DNA from: Thermogemmatispora sp042408735
Lineage (GTDB): Bacteria > Chloroflexota > Ktedonobacteria > Ktedonobacterales > Ktedonobacteraceae
Assembly: GCF_042408735.1 (NCBI RefSeq)
Contig: NZ_JBHOQV010000126.1
Coordinates: forward strand, 1-64,000
Direction of reading: 5' to 3'
Length of the DNA stretch: 64,000 nucleotides
The notes beneath the pieces were generated by a model. It did not search any database. It was not told the DNA's origin and saw only the letters and a program-made list of their open reading frames with translations. Below, in pieces: positions 50,204-59,064 of the stretch (positions within the stretch are counted from its first letter, which is position 1; each line of letters starts with the position of its first letter). Both the position numbers and the translations under genes were made by a program.

Positions 50204-50806
50204 GGTAGCCTCTATCCACCGAGAGCGAACACAAGCACACAGTCCAGACGAATGCGAAGAGGGAGCCAGTAGGCCGCAACCCTGGCTACAGAGAGTCCGG
50301 GCAAGGTGAGAGCCGGATGCTAAGGAGCGGGCTGAAGATCACTCCTGAGCAGCTAGCAGAACGCGCGAGCGAGTAGAGCTAGCCGGCGCCTCTCCGTTAC
50401 CAGAGAGGGCCGCCTGTCTCAACCTCTCGATGAACCCGCCCTGGCAGGCCGAATCGCAGCGATCGTCTTTGCCAGAGCGGCGCCTATCAGCCTTTGACGG
50501 CAGAGACGAGCAGAAAAAGCTCAGGCGTACCGCGCTGGCCCGATCGGGCCGAGGGCGGGGGACCGACAAATAGTATATCACATCGAGAGAGATGGCGGCA
50601 TGGAGCGAGTCGCGACGGGTGCCAGATGGGCCAGTTCAGGGCAAAGGGCAGGCCCAGATGACGGGTCTGCCGGCAGGGCGGGCGAAGGTCTGTTTCTCCA
50701 GCTCCTGGCTCGTCGGGGTGGGGCTGGCGCCAGGCGGCCAGTCGTGACTAATGCGGGTGGTACCACGGGAAGTCCTCTCGTCCTGCGCGGATGAGAGGTT
50801 TTTTTA
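50204..50806 (+). promoter_or_regulatory. Ile-specific T-box leader (tRNA-sensing riboswitch)
   Basis: Stem I features appear in order. AGTA (50268-50271) forms the 5' side of the specifier loop. AGAGAG (50290-50295) precedes a distal hairpin, TCCGG with CCGGA (50296-50317), whose loop holds GGTG. GAAGATCACTCCTGAGC places the specifier ATC at 50338-50340, an Ile codon. The T-box itself, GCGGGTGGTACCACGG, is at 50753-50768; its TGGT would pair with an ACCA tRNA end. A terminator follows at 50774-50805. Uncharged tRNA-Ile would stabilise the antiterminator and switch on the genes. About 395 bases separate stem I from the T-box, longer than usual. Confidence 0.85.
50774..50805 (+). terminator. 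Intrinsic terminator of the T-box leader
   Basis: CCTCTCGTCC (50774-50783) pairs with GGATGAGAGG (50789-50798) across a TGCGC loop, with one G-U, followed by seven Ts. It is the regulated terminator that competes with the T-box antiterminator. Confidence 0.85.
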
Positions 50807-50828
50807 TATGGAGATCGGAGCTTGCAGG

Positions 50829-51590
50829 ATGAAGACGAAGCTGATCTACCTGGAGAATAGCTATACCTTTGAGTGCAGCGCCAAAGTCGTTGCCGCGGAG
50901 GGCGATGAGCTGGCCCTCGATGCCACCGTCTTCTATCCGGGCGGCGGCGGCCAAATGGCCGACCGCGGCACGCTCTCCTGGGATCACGGGCGCCAGCAGG
51001 CCAGCGTCATGGCTCTACGCAAGCAGGGAGAGATGATCTGGCACCTGCTCGATAGTCCTCCTCCCCCCGTGGGCACCGAGGTCACGGCGCGCATCGACTG
51101 GGAGTTCCGTTACCGGATGATGCGCACCCATACGGCCCTCCATCTGCTCTGCGGCGTGATCTGGCAGGAGTTCCACGTGCCCGTGACCGGCGGCCAGATG
51201 TACCCAGATCGGGCGCGCATGGATTTCGCCATGGAGGGCCTGACCAAAGAGCGTCTGGCCTTTATCGAGCAGCGGGTCAATGAGGCCATCCAGGCCGACC
51301 TGCCGATCCGGGTCTATACGTTGCCGCGTGAGAAAGCCTTTGCCATCCCCGATCTGATCCGTACCCGCACCAACCTGTTGCCCCCTGACCTGGAAGAGGT
51401 GCGCATTGTGGAAATCGTCGGCCTCGACCTGCAGGCCGACGGAGGCACCCATGTCCGCCATACCAGGGAGGTTGGCGGCATTCGCATCGTCCGGGCGGAG
51501 AACAAGGGTCGCCTCAACAAGCGCCTGGAGATTCAGCTCGTCGACGAGCCGCCAGGCTCCGATCCCGACGCGGAGGCGGCTCTCCCTTGA
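50829..51590 (+). CDS. AlaX-like aminoacyl-tRNA editing protein
   Basis: 253 residues from the ATG at 50829; GGAG about 9 bases upstream makes it a better start than the ATG at 50808. The fold matches the alanyl-tRNA synthetase editing domain: VFYPGGGGQMADRGTL, MRTHTALHLLCG (Zn-binding His101 and His105) and ADGGTHVRHTREVGGIRI. In that last motif relatives normally have Cys before GGTH; here it is D204, with His208 kept. Free-standing AlaX proteins hydrolyse mischarged Ser- or Gly-tRNA-Ala. This gene lies behind an Ile T-box and just before ileS, so the substrate might instead relate to tRNA-Ile; that is inference. ileS follows after 258 bases. Confidence 0.88.
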   Translation: MKTKLIYLENSYTFECSAKVVAAEGDELALDATVFYPGGGGQMADRGTLSWDHGRQQASVMALRKQGEMIWHLLDSPPPPVGTEVTARIDWEFRYRMMRTHTALHLLCGVIWQEFHVPVTGGQMYPDRARMDFAMEGLTKERLAFIEQRVNEAIQADLPIRVYTLPREKAFAIPDLIRTRTNLLPPDLEEVRIVEIVGLDLQADGGTHVRHTREVGGIRIVRAENKGRLNKRLEIQLVDEPPGSDPDAEAALP

Positions 51591-51848
51591 AACCAGCAAA
51601 CAGGACTCGGCCCTGCTCGCCCCGCTCGGGGGTCCCGCCCAGGCGGGGAGCGCGCTCAGGGCAGGGTCGCTACACAGGAACAGGCTGCGCTGCGGAAGAG
51701 CGGCGCCATCAAGCAAGCCGATAGCCAGGTGGCAGAAAGCAAGAGAGCCGGATGAGGCCCGTGGCTATTCTGTCAGGTCAGGTGTAGCCAGGCCCACCGC
51801 CAAAAAAACGAAGCCAGTGCCAGCTACACAAGGCAAGGCAATCTGTCA

Positions 51849-54800
51849 GTGAGCGAGGAGGAAGCTGACGTGTCAGGAGAAGCAAGTGTCTTTCGGCCAG
51901 TGATCGCGGCTGATCGCGTCGACTATCCGGCGCTGGAACACGAGATTCAGCGCTGGTGGGACGAAAACGGCGTGCTTCAGCGCTACCTGCATCGTAACGA
52001 TCAGAGCGACAAGCAGTACTCTTTTCTCGACGGCCCCATGACGGCTAACAATCCGATGGGCGTGCACCACGCCTGGGGCCGCACCTACAAGGACCTCTTC
52101 CAGCGCTTCAAGACGATGCAGGGCTACCGGCAGCGCTACCAAAATGGCTTCGACTGCCAGGGCCTCTGGGTTGAGGTGAACGTAGAGCAAGAGCTGGGAC
52201 TCAAGAATAAGCGTGAAATCGAGCAGTTTGGCATTGCCCGCTTTGTCGAACTCTGCAAGGAGCGTGTCTTTCGCTTCGCCCGGCGCATTACCGAGCAGTC
52301 GATCCGGCTGGGCTATTGGATGGACTGGGGCAACGACTACTACACGCTCTCCGATGAGAATAACTATACGATCTGGCACTTTCTGAAGCGTTGCCACGAG
52401 CGCGGTCTCATCTACAAAGGGCACGACGTCATGACCTGGTGTCCCCGCTGCGGCACCGGGATCTCGAATATGGAGACGCTGTCGGAGGACTGGCACGAGG
52501 TCAGTCACTTGAGCCTGTATGTCCTCTTCCCGCTGGTCGAACGTCCCGGCGAGGCCCTGCTGGTCTGGACAACGACCCCCTGGACACTGGCCGCCAACGT
52601 GGCGGCAGCCGTGCATCCTGAGTTCAGCTATGTCAAAGTCGAACAGGATGGCCAGATCTTCTATCTGGCCGAGGAGCGCCTGAATCTGCTGCGCGAGCTG
52701 CGCGGGCGCGATAAGGGCGAGTACCGGGTCCTGGAGCGCCTCAAGGGCGAGCAGCTCGTAGGCTGGAGCTACCGCGGCCCCTTCGATGAGCTGCCTGCCG
52801 CGCAGGGAGTGAGCCATCGCGTTATCCCCTGGAAGGAGGTCAGCGGCGCCGAAGGAACGGGCATTGTGCATATCGCCCCCGGCTGTGGTCGCGAGGACTT
52901 CGCGCTCTCGAAGGAGTTTGACCTGGCGGTGCTGGCTCCGGTCGATGAGTTTGGCCTCTACGTCGAGGGGTACGACTGGCTCACAGGCCAGTCTGTCTCA
53001 GACGTGGCCCGTCCGGTCGCCGAGAATCTGGCGCAGAAGGGTCTCCTCTATCGCTCGCAGAACTATCGCCACCGCTATCCGGTCTGCTGGCGCTGCAAGA
53101 CCGAGCTGATCTTCCGCCTGGTCGACGAGTGGTATATCTCAATGGAGAAACTGCGCTACGAGATCATGGAGGTCGCCCGCCAGGTGACCTGGATTCCGGC
53201 CTTCGGCCTGGAGCGTGAGCTAGACTGGCTGCGCAACATGGACGACTGGATGATCTCGAAAAAGCGCTACTGGGGGCTGGCTCTGCCGATCTACGAGTGC
53301 CAGCAGTGCGGTACCTTCGAGGTTATCGGCAGCAAGGAAGAGCTGCGCGAGCGCGCCGTCGAGGGCTGGGAGGAGTTCGAGGGCCATTCGCCGCATCGCC
53401 CCTGGGTCGATGCAGTCAAGATCCGCTGCCAACAGTGCGGCGCCCTGGTCTCGCGGATCAAGGATGTGGGCAATCCCTGGCTCGACGCTGGCATCGTTCC
53501 CTTCTCCACGTTGGACTATCGCCACAACCGCGATTTCTGGCGTCAATGGTTCCCCGCCGACTTCGTGACCGAGTCCTTCCCGGGCCAGTTCAAGAACTGG
53601 TTCTACGCTCTGCTGGTCATGAGCACGGTGCTGGAGGGTACAACCCCCTTTAAGACGCTGCTCGGTTACGCGACCGTCCTCGATGAGGACGGCGAGATCA
53701 TGCATAAGTCGAAGGGGAACGCCATCGACTTCGATGATGCCGCCGAGCGCGTGGGAGCCGATACCATGCGCTGGCTCTATACCAGCCAGGATCCGGAGCA
53801 GAATCTGCGTTTCCCGCGCATTCCCACGAAGGAGGATGTCGAGCGAGCCGCGCGCGAGGGCGTCCCTGTGCGCCTGAGCGAGAAGTGGATGTTGGTGCGC
53901 CGCGCCCTCGATAAGGTCTGGAATATCTACTGGTTCTTTGTGACCTATGCCAATATCGATCGCTTCGATCCAACACGCTATCAGTTGCCGGTCGAACGTC
54001 GCAGCGATCTGGATCGCTGGATTCTTTCGGAGCTACAGCAGGCCATTCTGGAGGTGACGGCTGGCCTGGAGCGCTACGATAGCGCCCACGCCACGGAGGT
54101 CCTTCAGGACTTTATCGAGAATCTCTCGAACTGGTACCTGCGCCGCAGCCGTGAGCGCATCTGGAAGTCTGAGCTGGATGACGATAAGCTCGGCGCCTAC
54201 TTGACGCTCTATGAGTGCCTGACGACGCTGGTAACGCTCCTGGCTCCCTTTGTTCCATTTTTTGCGGAGAGCCTCTATCAGAATCTGGTGCGCAGCGTCA
54301 AGCAGGAAGCTCCACTCAGCGTGCACCTCTGCGATTGGCCCCAGGCCCGTCAGGAGCTGCTCGATGAGGCTCTAACACGCGATACGCATCTGGTGATGCG
54401 CGTGGTCGGTCTGGGCCGGGCCGCTCGCGAGAAGGCCCAGATCCGCGTGCGTCAGCCGCTCAATACGCTCTATGTGCGCCTTCCCTCGCAGGCCGATCAG
54501 GAGGCCCTGCTGCGCTTGAAGGAGCAGGTGCTGGAGGAGCTGAACATCAAGCGCCTGGAGCTGCTCAGCGATGATAGCGAGATGCTGGCCTATACGCTGC
54601 GCGCTCAGGCGCGCGTCCTGGGTCCTAAGTATGGCCCTCTGGTGCAGAAGATTCTGGCAACCCTCAAGGGTCTGGATGCTCAGGCCGCCAGTGAGGCGGC
54701 TCGCCAGTTGCGCGAGCACGGCGCCCTGACTCTGACGGTGGAGGGCCGTGAGATCACCCTGACCCCGGAGGAGGTGGAGGTGATCGCGACCGCTCGCCCG

Positions 54801-55172
54801 GGCTATGTCACTGCCGAAGAGCGCGGCGCGGTGGTGGTCCTGGAGACGACGATCACGCCTGAGCTGCGCGAGGAAGGGCTGATCCGCGATCTGACCCACT
54901 ATATCCAGGATATGCGCAAGCGGGCTAATCTGAAGATCGAGGACCATATCCGGCTGGTGATTTCCACGGATGAGGAGCTGGCGGCTATGGTGCGCCGGCA
55001 CGCCGCCGAGCTGCAAGAAGAGACGCTGGCCGACAGCTTGCGTGTCGAGACAACGCCGCTCTCCGAGCCGCTGCCCGGCGAGCTGTATCGGGAAACGCTC
55101 TCGCCTACCTCCTCGCGCAAGCTGGAAGGCTCTACGGTTCAGGTGGTGATTGCCGCTTCGTCAGGGGCCTAG
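51849..55172 (+). CDS. ileS: Isoleucyl-tRNA synthetase
   Basis: 1107 residues from a GTG. Class I motifs are GPMTANNPMGVHHAWGRTY (HIGH variant, GVHH) and GEIMHKSKGNAIDF (KMSKS variant). A CP1 editing domain lies between (VWTTTPWTLAANVAAAVHPE, then GTGIVHIAPGCGREDF). Cysteine pairs sit in YPVCWRCKTELI, YECQQCGTF and KIRCQQCGALV. The anticodon-binding region and a long C-terminal part follow. The length and variant signatures suit the longer, eukaryote-like type of IleRS that can resist mupirocin, but that is inference. Under T-box control through the shared transcript with the AlaX-like gene. A hairpin follows the stop. Confidence 0.95.
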   Translation: MSEEEADVSGEASVFRPVIAADRVDYPALEHEIQRWWDENGVLQRYLHRNDQSDKQYSFLDGPMTANNPMGVHHAWGRTYKDLFQRFKTMQGYRQRYQNGFDCQGLWVEVNVEQELGLKNKREIEQFGIARFVELCKERVFRFARRITEQSIRLGYWMDWGNDYYTLSDENNYTIWHFLKRCHERGLIYKGHDVMTWCPRCGTGISNMETLSEDWHEVSHLSLYVLFPLVERPGEALLVWTTTPWTLAANVAAAVHPEFSYVKVEQDGQIFYLAEERLNLLRELRGRDKGEYRVLERLKGEQLVGWSYRGPFDELPAAQGVSHRVIPWKEVSGAEGTGIVHIAPGCGREDFALSKEFDLAVLAPVDEFGLYVEGYDWLTGQSVSDVARPVAENLAQKGLLYRSQNYRHRYPVCWRCKTELIFRLVDEWYISMEKLRYEIMEVARQVTWIPAFGLERELDWLRNMDDWMISKKRYWGLALPIYECQQCGTFEVIGSKEELRERAVEGWEEFEGHSPHRPWVDAVKIRCQQCGALVSRIKDVGNPWLDAGIVPFSTLDYRHNRDFWRQWFPADFVTESFPGQFKNWFYALLVMSTVLEGTTPFKTLLGYATVLDEDGEIMHKSKGNAIDFDDAAERVGADTMRWLYTSQDPEQNLRFPRIPTKEDVERAAREGVPVRLSEKWMLVRRALDKVWNIYWFFVTYANIDRFDPTRYQLPVERRSDLDRWILSELQQAILEVTAGLERYDSAHATEVLQDFIENLSNWYLRRSRERIWKSELDDDKLGAYLTLYECLTTLVTLLAPFVPFFAESLYQNLVRSVKQEAPLSVHLCDWPQARQELLDEALTRDTHLVMRVVGLGRAAREKAQIRVRQPLNTLYVRLPSQADQEALLRLKEQVLEELNIKRLELLSDDSEMLAYTLRAQARVLGPKYGPLVQKILATLKGLDAQAASEAARQLREHGALTLTVEGREITLTPEEVEVIATARPGYVTAEERGAVVVLETTITPELREEGLIRDLTHYIQDMRKRANLKIEDHIRLVISTDEELAAMVRRHAAELQEETLADSLRVETTPLSEPLPGELYRETLSPTSSRKLEGSTVQVVIAASSGA

Positions 55173-55237
55173 GGGTGCAGGCTTCCTGGCCCTCACCCTC
55201 TGGAGCCAGAGACTGGTTCGCTCGCTGGCCGGTCGGT

Positions 55238-55264
55238 TGGCTGGACTGCCTGGCAGTCCGGCCA
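55238..55264 (+). terminator. Hairpin terminator of the T-box operon
   Basis: TGGCTGGACTGCC-T-GGCAGTCCGGCCA gives a 13-bp stem with one T-G pair, about 65 bases after the ileS stop. No U-run follows. Confidence 0.5.
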
Positions 55265-55422
55265 GCTCACCCGTTAGGTCAGGCAGATGAAACCCCTTTT
55301 CGGGGGTGGGTTGTGATAGCCTGATTGGTCCAGCGCAGTACCAGACCGCTGACTCGACCGTTCCTAAGCAACAGTGGACTAAGCTCAACTGTCCAACACT
55401 GGTATGGTCTGGTAACACTGCG

Positions 55423-56646
55423 ATGGGTACGCTTCGATCTGCGTGGAAGGAGGCGGCCTGGGTCTTTGGACTTAGCCGCCTCCTGCTGCTCCTGGTTACC
55501 TATGTTGGCGGGGTCTTGTTACGCCCCAAAAATATGGCCTCGATCCCATGTGTGAATAATGGGTTGCGCTTCTGCCTGCTCGGCTGGTATCACTGGGATG
55601 CCGATGCCTTCGGACGGGTCGCCCATGTGGGCTATCGCTCTGTGGCCGATGTGGCCTTTTTCCCGTTCTGGCCCTGGCTGATCCGCTTGGGGGCCGCCGC
55701 TCTGGGAAACCGTTTCCCGCTCTCGTTCTTGCTGTCTGAGCTGCTGCTGGCAAACCTCTTTTTCTTTGCCTCGCTCATTCTGCTCTACCTTCTGGCCAGA
55801 GAGGCCCTGGATTTCGATCCAGCCCAGGCCCGCAAGGTGCTCTGGTATTTGACGTTCTATGCCTATGCGATCTTTTTCTTCGCAGGCTATAGTGAATCGC
55901 TCTTTCTACTGCTCACGCTGGCGATCTTTCTCCTCCTGCAAGGAACGGCCCTGTGGCGCTGGTGGATGGCGGGCCTGCTGGGCTGCCTGGCCGCCTTGAC
56001 GCGCTCAACTGCTGTTGTGCTGCTGGTACCCTTTCTGTTTTTCTACGTAGAACGCTTCTGGCGGGCTGGTTCACCAGGGCTGGCCCCCAGCCAGACAGTT
56101 GAGGGGCGACCCTGGTCGCTCTGGCTGCGCCGTCTGTCGGCTGCTTTACCGGCACTCTTGATTCCGGCGACTCTGGCGGCCTATATGCTCTATCTAGGAG
56201 TGCGCTTCGGCGATCCCTTTGTCTACAGCCGTATGGAGCGTACGGTTTGGGGACGAGAGTTTGCCTTGCCCTGGGTGGCTTTCGGGCCGGCTCTGGGAGC
56301 CTTGCTGAGCGGTCCTTTGCACACGGAAATGGCGGTACGCAATCTGATGGACGTGCTCTTTACCCTGTTGCCGCTGGTGGTGCTGGTAATTGGCTGGCGA
56401 CAGATGCCTGTGGCCTATCGTTTCTTCTCTCTCGGGCTGGCTCTCTTTGCTCTCTGTTTTCCTCTGAACGCAGGCGAGACCCTGGCTTCGCAGCCACGCT
56501 ATATGATGATGGCCTTCCCGCTCTTTCTGGTGTTGGCGCGCTGGAGCAAGCGCTTTCCCAGTCTCGACCTGGTTTATGGGGGATTCTGTGCCCCTCTCTT
56601 TGCTATCAACGCTCTGCTCTTTACGCTGCACTACTGGGTGGCTTGA
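55423..56646 (+). CDS. PIG-V-like membrane mannosyltransferase
   Basis: About 407 residues from the ATG at 55423, with around ten membrane spans. The loop after the first span reads WYHWDADAFGRVAHVGY, then VADVAFFPFWPWLIRL, typical of PIG-V / GPI mannosyltransferase-2-like GT-C enzymes, where the acidic DAD segment is catalytic. Bacterial members probably use polyprenyl-phosphate-mannose to build cell-envelope glycans, but the acceptor is unknown. An upstream in-frame ATG at 55306 overlaps the operon-end region and is less likely. No co-operonic partner is obvious; the HD-domain gene follows 298 bases later. Confidence 0.85.
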   Translation: MGTLRSAWKEAAWVFGLSRLLLLLVTYVGGVLLRPKNMASIPCVNNGLRFCLLGWYHWDADAFGRVAHVGYRSVADVAFFPFWPWLIRLGAAALGNRFPLSFLLSELLLANLFFFASLILLYLLAREALDFDPAQARKVLWYLTFYAYAIFFFAGYSESLFLLLTLAIFLLLQGTALWRWWMAGLLGCLAALTRSTAVVLLVPFLFFYVERFWRAGSPGLAPSQTVEGRPWSLWLRRLSAALPALLIPATLAAYMLYLGVRFGDPFVYSRMERTVWGREFALPWVAFGPALGALLSGPLHTEMAVRNLMDVLFTLLPLVVLVIGWRQMPVAYRFFSLGLALFALCFPLNAGETLASQPRYMMMAFPLFLVLARWSKRFPSLDLVYGGFCAPLFAINALLFTLHYWVA

Positions 56647-56944
56647 GAGAGGGTGAGGCCACTCGTTCTGCGCCCTTTGCGTTGGAGGAGAGGCTGCTGA
56701 TTGATCTGGCCAGAGGCAGGCAGGCAGGGGCAGCCAACCTGCTCGCCCTTGATTGACCTGGCGAAGCGAGGCGCGAGGTGCTATAGTGTACAGTACCTCT
56801 GCGCTCTCGCCAGCCTCATGAGCTGCGGGGGGACGAAGGAGGTCCGTGGCCAGGGTGGGAACCTGCGAGGCGAGGCTGGAGAAAGATGGCGCTGGAGAGG
56901 TCAGGTCATCAGCGAGTATGCTAAGGGCAGAAGGAGCAGAGCGC

Positions 56945-57937
56945 GTGGCTGAAGAGCTGGTCTGTGATCCGTTACTGGGTGAGCAGTGGCTGGGCGAGCC
57001 TGTGCTGCTGGCAGTGCTGGCCTCGGCACCCATGCAGCGCTTGCAAGGCGTGCATCAGGCGGGTGCCGCTTATCTGGTACGCTCCGGACGCGATACGACC
57101 CGCTACGAGCATTCGCTGGGGGTCATGCTGCTGGTTCGCCGCCTTGGCGGCGGTCTGGAGGAGCAATTGGCCGGCCTGCTGCACGATGTCTCTCATACAG
57201 CCTTCTCTCATGTGGCGGACTATCTGTTCCGCTGCTACGATGAGGATTATCATGAGCGCCATCTGCGCCAGGTGGTTGAAAACTCGAACCTTCCCACGCT
57301 CTTGCGCTCCTTTGGGCTGGACATGGGGCGGATTCTGTCATTTGAACAGTGGTCGCTATTGGAGCAACCAGCGCCTGATTTGTGTGCCGATCGTGTAGAT
57401 TACACGCTGCGCGATCTGTGGCATGCGGGCTATCTCGGGCGCGCTGAGGTGGAGAGCTTTTTCGAGGCCCTGCGCGTGCAGGATGGGCGCATCGTGGTGG
57501 CCGGGCGTGAGGCTGCGAGCTGGTTTGTGCGTCAGTATGTGCGCCTGGTGACTGAGCTGTTTATGCATCCTCTGGAGATGTTTGCCGACTACGAACTGGC
57601 GCGGGCTTTGCGCCTGGCTTTAGATGAGGGCCTGCTGCGCGAGGAGGAGCTGTTTCTAGAGGACGAGGAGCTGCTGGCCCGCCTGCGCCGCTCGGCTCAC
57701 CCGGAAATTGAGCGCTGTCTGCGCCTGCTCCACCCCGGACTGGCGGTGGCAGAGGTGGCGGCGGGCCAGCCCTTCGATGTCTATGCGCGCGTGAAGCCGC
57801 GCATGGTTGATCCTCTGGTGCTGCTGGAAGATGGCCGTCTGGTCCGCTGCTCTGCGCTCGATGGGGAGCTGGCGGCGCTTCAGCAGGCCGTATTGCACAA
57901 GGCCAGACGGGGCAGCTATCTGCGCCTGCTCAATTGA
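56945..57937 (+). CDS. HD-domain phosphohydrolase (dGTPase/SAMHD1-like)
   Basis: About 330 residues from a GTG at 56945 with AAGGAG eight bases upstream; an ATG at 56918 lacks such a site. HD motifs are RYEHSLGVMLLVRRL (His), LAGLLHDVSHTAFSHVADYL (His-Asp pair plus the HTAFSH) and CADRVDYTLRDL (final Asp). Together these are the dGTPase/SAMHD1-type arrangement in which metal-bound water attacks nucleotide phosphates. N-terminal MQRLQGVHQAGAAYLV is also typical. A C-terminal domain of about 120 residues follows. Substrate could be dNTPs or other nucleotides. It is convergent with the histidine genes. Confidence 0.88.
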   Translation: MAEELVCDPLLGEQWLGEPVLLAVLASAPMQRLQGVHQAGAAYLVRSGRDTTRYEHSLGVMLLVRRLGGGLEEQLAGLLHDVSHTAFSHVADYLFRCYDEDYHERHLRQVVENSNLPTLLRSFGLDMGRILSFEQWSLLEQPAPDLCADRVDYTLRDLWHAGYLGRAEVESFFEALRVQDGRIVVAGREAASWFVRQYVRLVTELFMHPLEMFADYELARALRLALDEGLLREEELFLEDEELLARLRRSAHPEIERCLRLLHPGLAVAEVAAGQPFDVYARVKPRMVDPLVLLEDGRLVRCSALDGELAALQQAVLHKARRGSYLRLLN

Positions 57938-58024
57938 GCGAGCCAGGACAGGACCTGGCTCGGCCCAGGCTCGCGTCTCCGAGTGGGTGCTGGCCCGAGG
58001 CCGCCCGGGCGGCAGCGCAAAGGC

Positions 58025-59062
58025 TTAGGAGATCAGTCCTTTGCGACGCATTTGCTCCAGGTCGTCGCGGGCCGGCTCCAGTGGGCTGAGGCCCGCCAGG
58101 GCACAGGCTCGTCCGATGAGGGCGAAACCCAGACCCAGACCCTCGATAAGGCGAGCCTCCTCGGTGCTGGCCAGCGCGCTCAGACAGGCCTGTTGCTGCT
58201 CAATGGCCTGCTCCTCGCTGAGGACCGAGTGATAGCCTGCCAGCAGGGCCTGATGCGGCAGAAAGTCGTCGTACTGGAGCCGATAGGTGGCGGCCAGCAG
58301 CATCAGCCAGTACCCAACCTGGCTTCCCTCAAGGATTGTATCGGCCTGCAGCCCCTGATGACGGTGTGTTCCCTGCAGCACGCCCGCCAGCTCCTGCAGC
58401 TCATCCGCCAGCCGTCCAAGCAGATAAGCCGGATTATGCTCCTGCAGCAGGCGCGAGGTGTGTGACTGCTCGCTCAGATCGTGATCGCGCAGATACTGAT
58501 AGGCCAGGTAGAGCTGACGCAGCAGTCTCTCCAGCTCCTGACTCAGAGCCGCCTCTGCTTGAGATCCCCCAGGCGGAGGCGGAGGAGCGGCTTGTACTGG
58601 CTGGTGGGCCTCCGCTGCCAGGGCGCCTGCCGACGGCTCTGCCTGGTTGCTACTGGCAGGCTGCGGCTGCTGGGAAGGGGACGTGGACCCGGAGCCATAG
58701 ACGGCTGCCGGATCGAAGAGGCGGGCCGCAACCAGTTCATAGCGATCGTCGGGGAGCAGCCGGCGATAGTAGCAGCTGCGATAGCCCTCGTGGCAGGCGG
58801 CCCCGCCCTGCTGGACTACGCGAATGAGCAGGCTATTCTCCTCGCAATTGACAAAGATAGCGCGCACCTGCTGAGCGTTGCCTGACTGTTCCCCTTTGCG
58901 CCAGATGGTCTGGCGCGAGCGGCTGTAGAAGTGGGTATAGCCGGTCTGGCGCGTCAGGCGCAGGGCCTCCTCGTTCATGAAGGCCACCATCAGCACCTCA
59001 TTGCTTTCGTCGTCCTGGATAACTGCCGGGATCAATCCCTGGCGATCGAACCTCAGTGTCAT
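58025..59062 (-). CDS. hisI: Phosphoribosyl-AMP cyclohydrolase with a diverged HisE-like C-terminal domain
   Basis: 345 residues. The N-terminal HisI domain (~1-105) has MVAFMNEEALRLTRQTGYTHFYSRSR, TIWRKGEQSGN and GAACHEGYRSCYYRRL (Zn Cys90 and Cys97). The metal-binding DxDxD is replaced by N72-C-E74-E-N76. A linker rich in Pro/Gln leads to ~170-345, where SHTSRLL, GRLADELQELAGVLQ and EGSQVGYWLMLLAATY echo the HisE pyrophosphohydrolase pattern (YTxxLL, KxxEExxE, DxxYHLLVLL). Most acidic residues are changed. It would ring-open phosphoribosyl-AMP, and the C-terminal half may be inactive. Last gene of the his cluster, 2 bases after hisF. Confidence 0.85.
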   Translation of the reverse strand: MTLRFDRQGLIPAVIQDDESNEVLMVAFMNEEALRLTRQTGYTHFYSRSRQTIWRKGEQSGNAQQVRAIFVNCEENSLLIRVVQQGGAACHEGYRSCYYRRLLPDDRYELVAARLFDPAAVYGSGSTSPSQQPQPASSNQAEPSAGALAAEAHQPVQAAPPPPPGGSQAEAALSQELERLLRQLYLAYQYLRDHDLSEQSHTSRLLQEHNPAYLLGRLADELQELAGVLQGTHRHQGLQADTILEGSQVGYWLMLLAATYRLQYDDFLPHQALLAGYHSVLSEEQAIEQQQACLSALASTEEARLIEGLGLGFALIGRACALAGLSPLEPARDDLEQMRRKGLIS

Positions 59063-59064
59063 TG

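Noticed and set aside
50560..50583. A TAGTAT -10-like sequence as the T-box promoter
   Set aside because: It would exclude the AGAGAG motif and the ATC specifier near 50290-50340; the consensus promoter at 50169 includes them.
50669..50671. A GCC (Ala) triplet as the T-box specifier
   Set aside because: Considered because the first gene is AlaX-like. It lacks the specifier-loop context, whereas GAAGATCACTCC at 50335-50346 has it.
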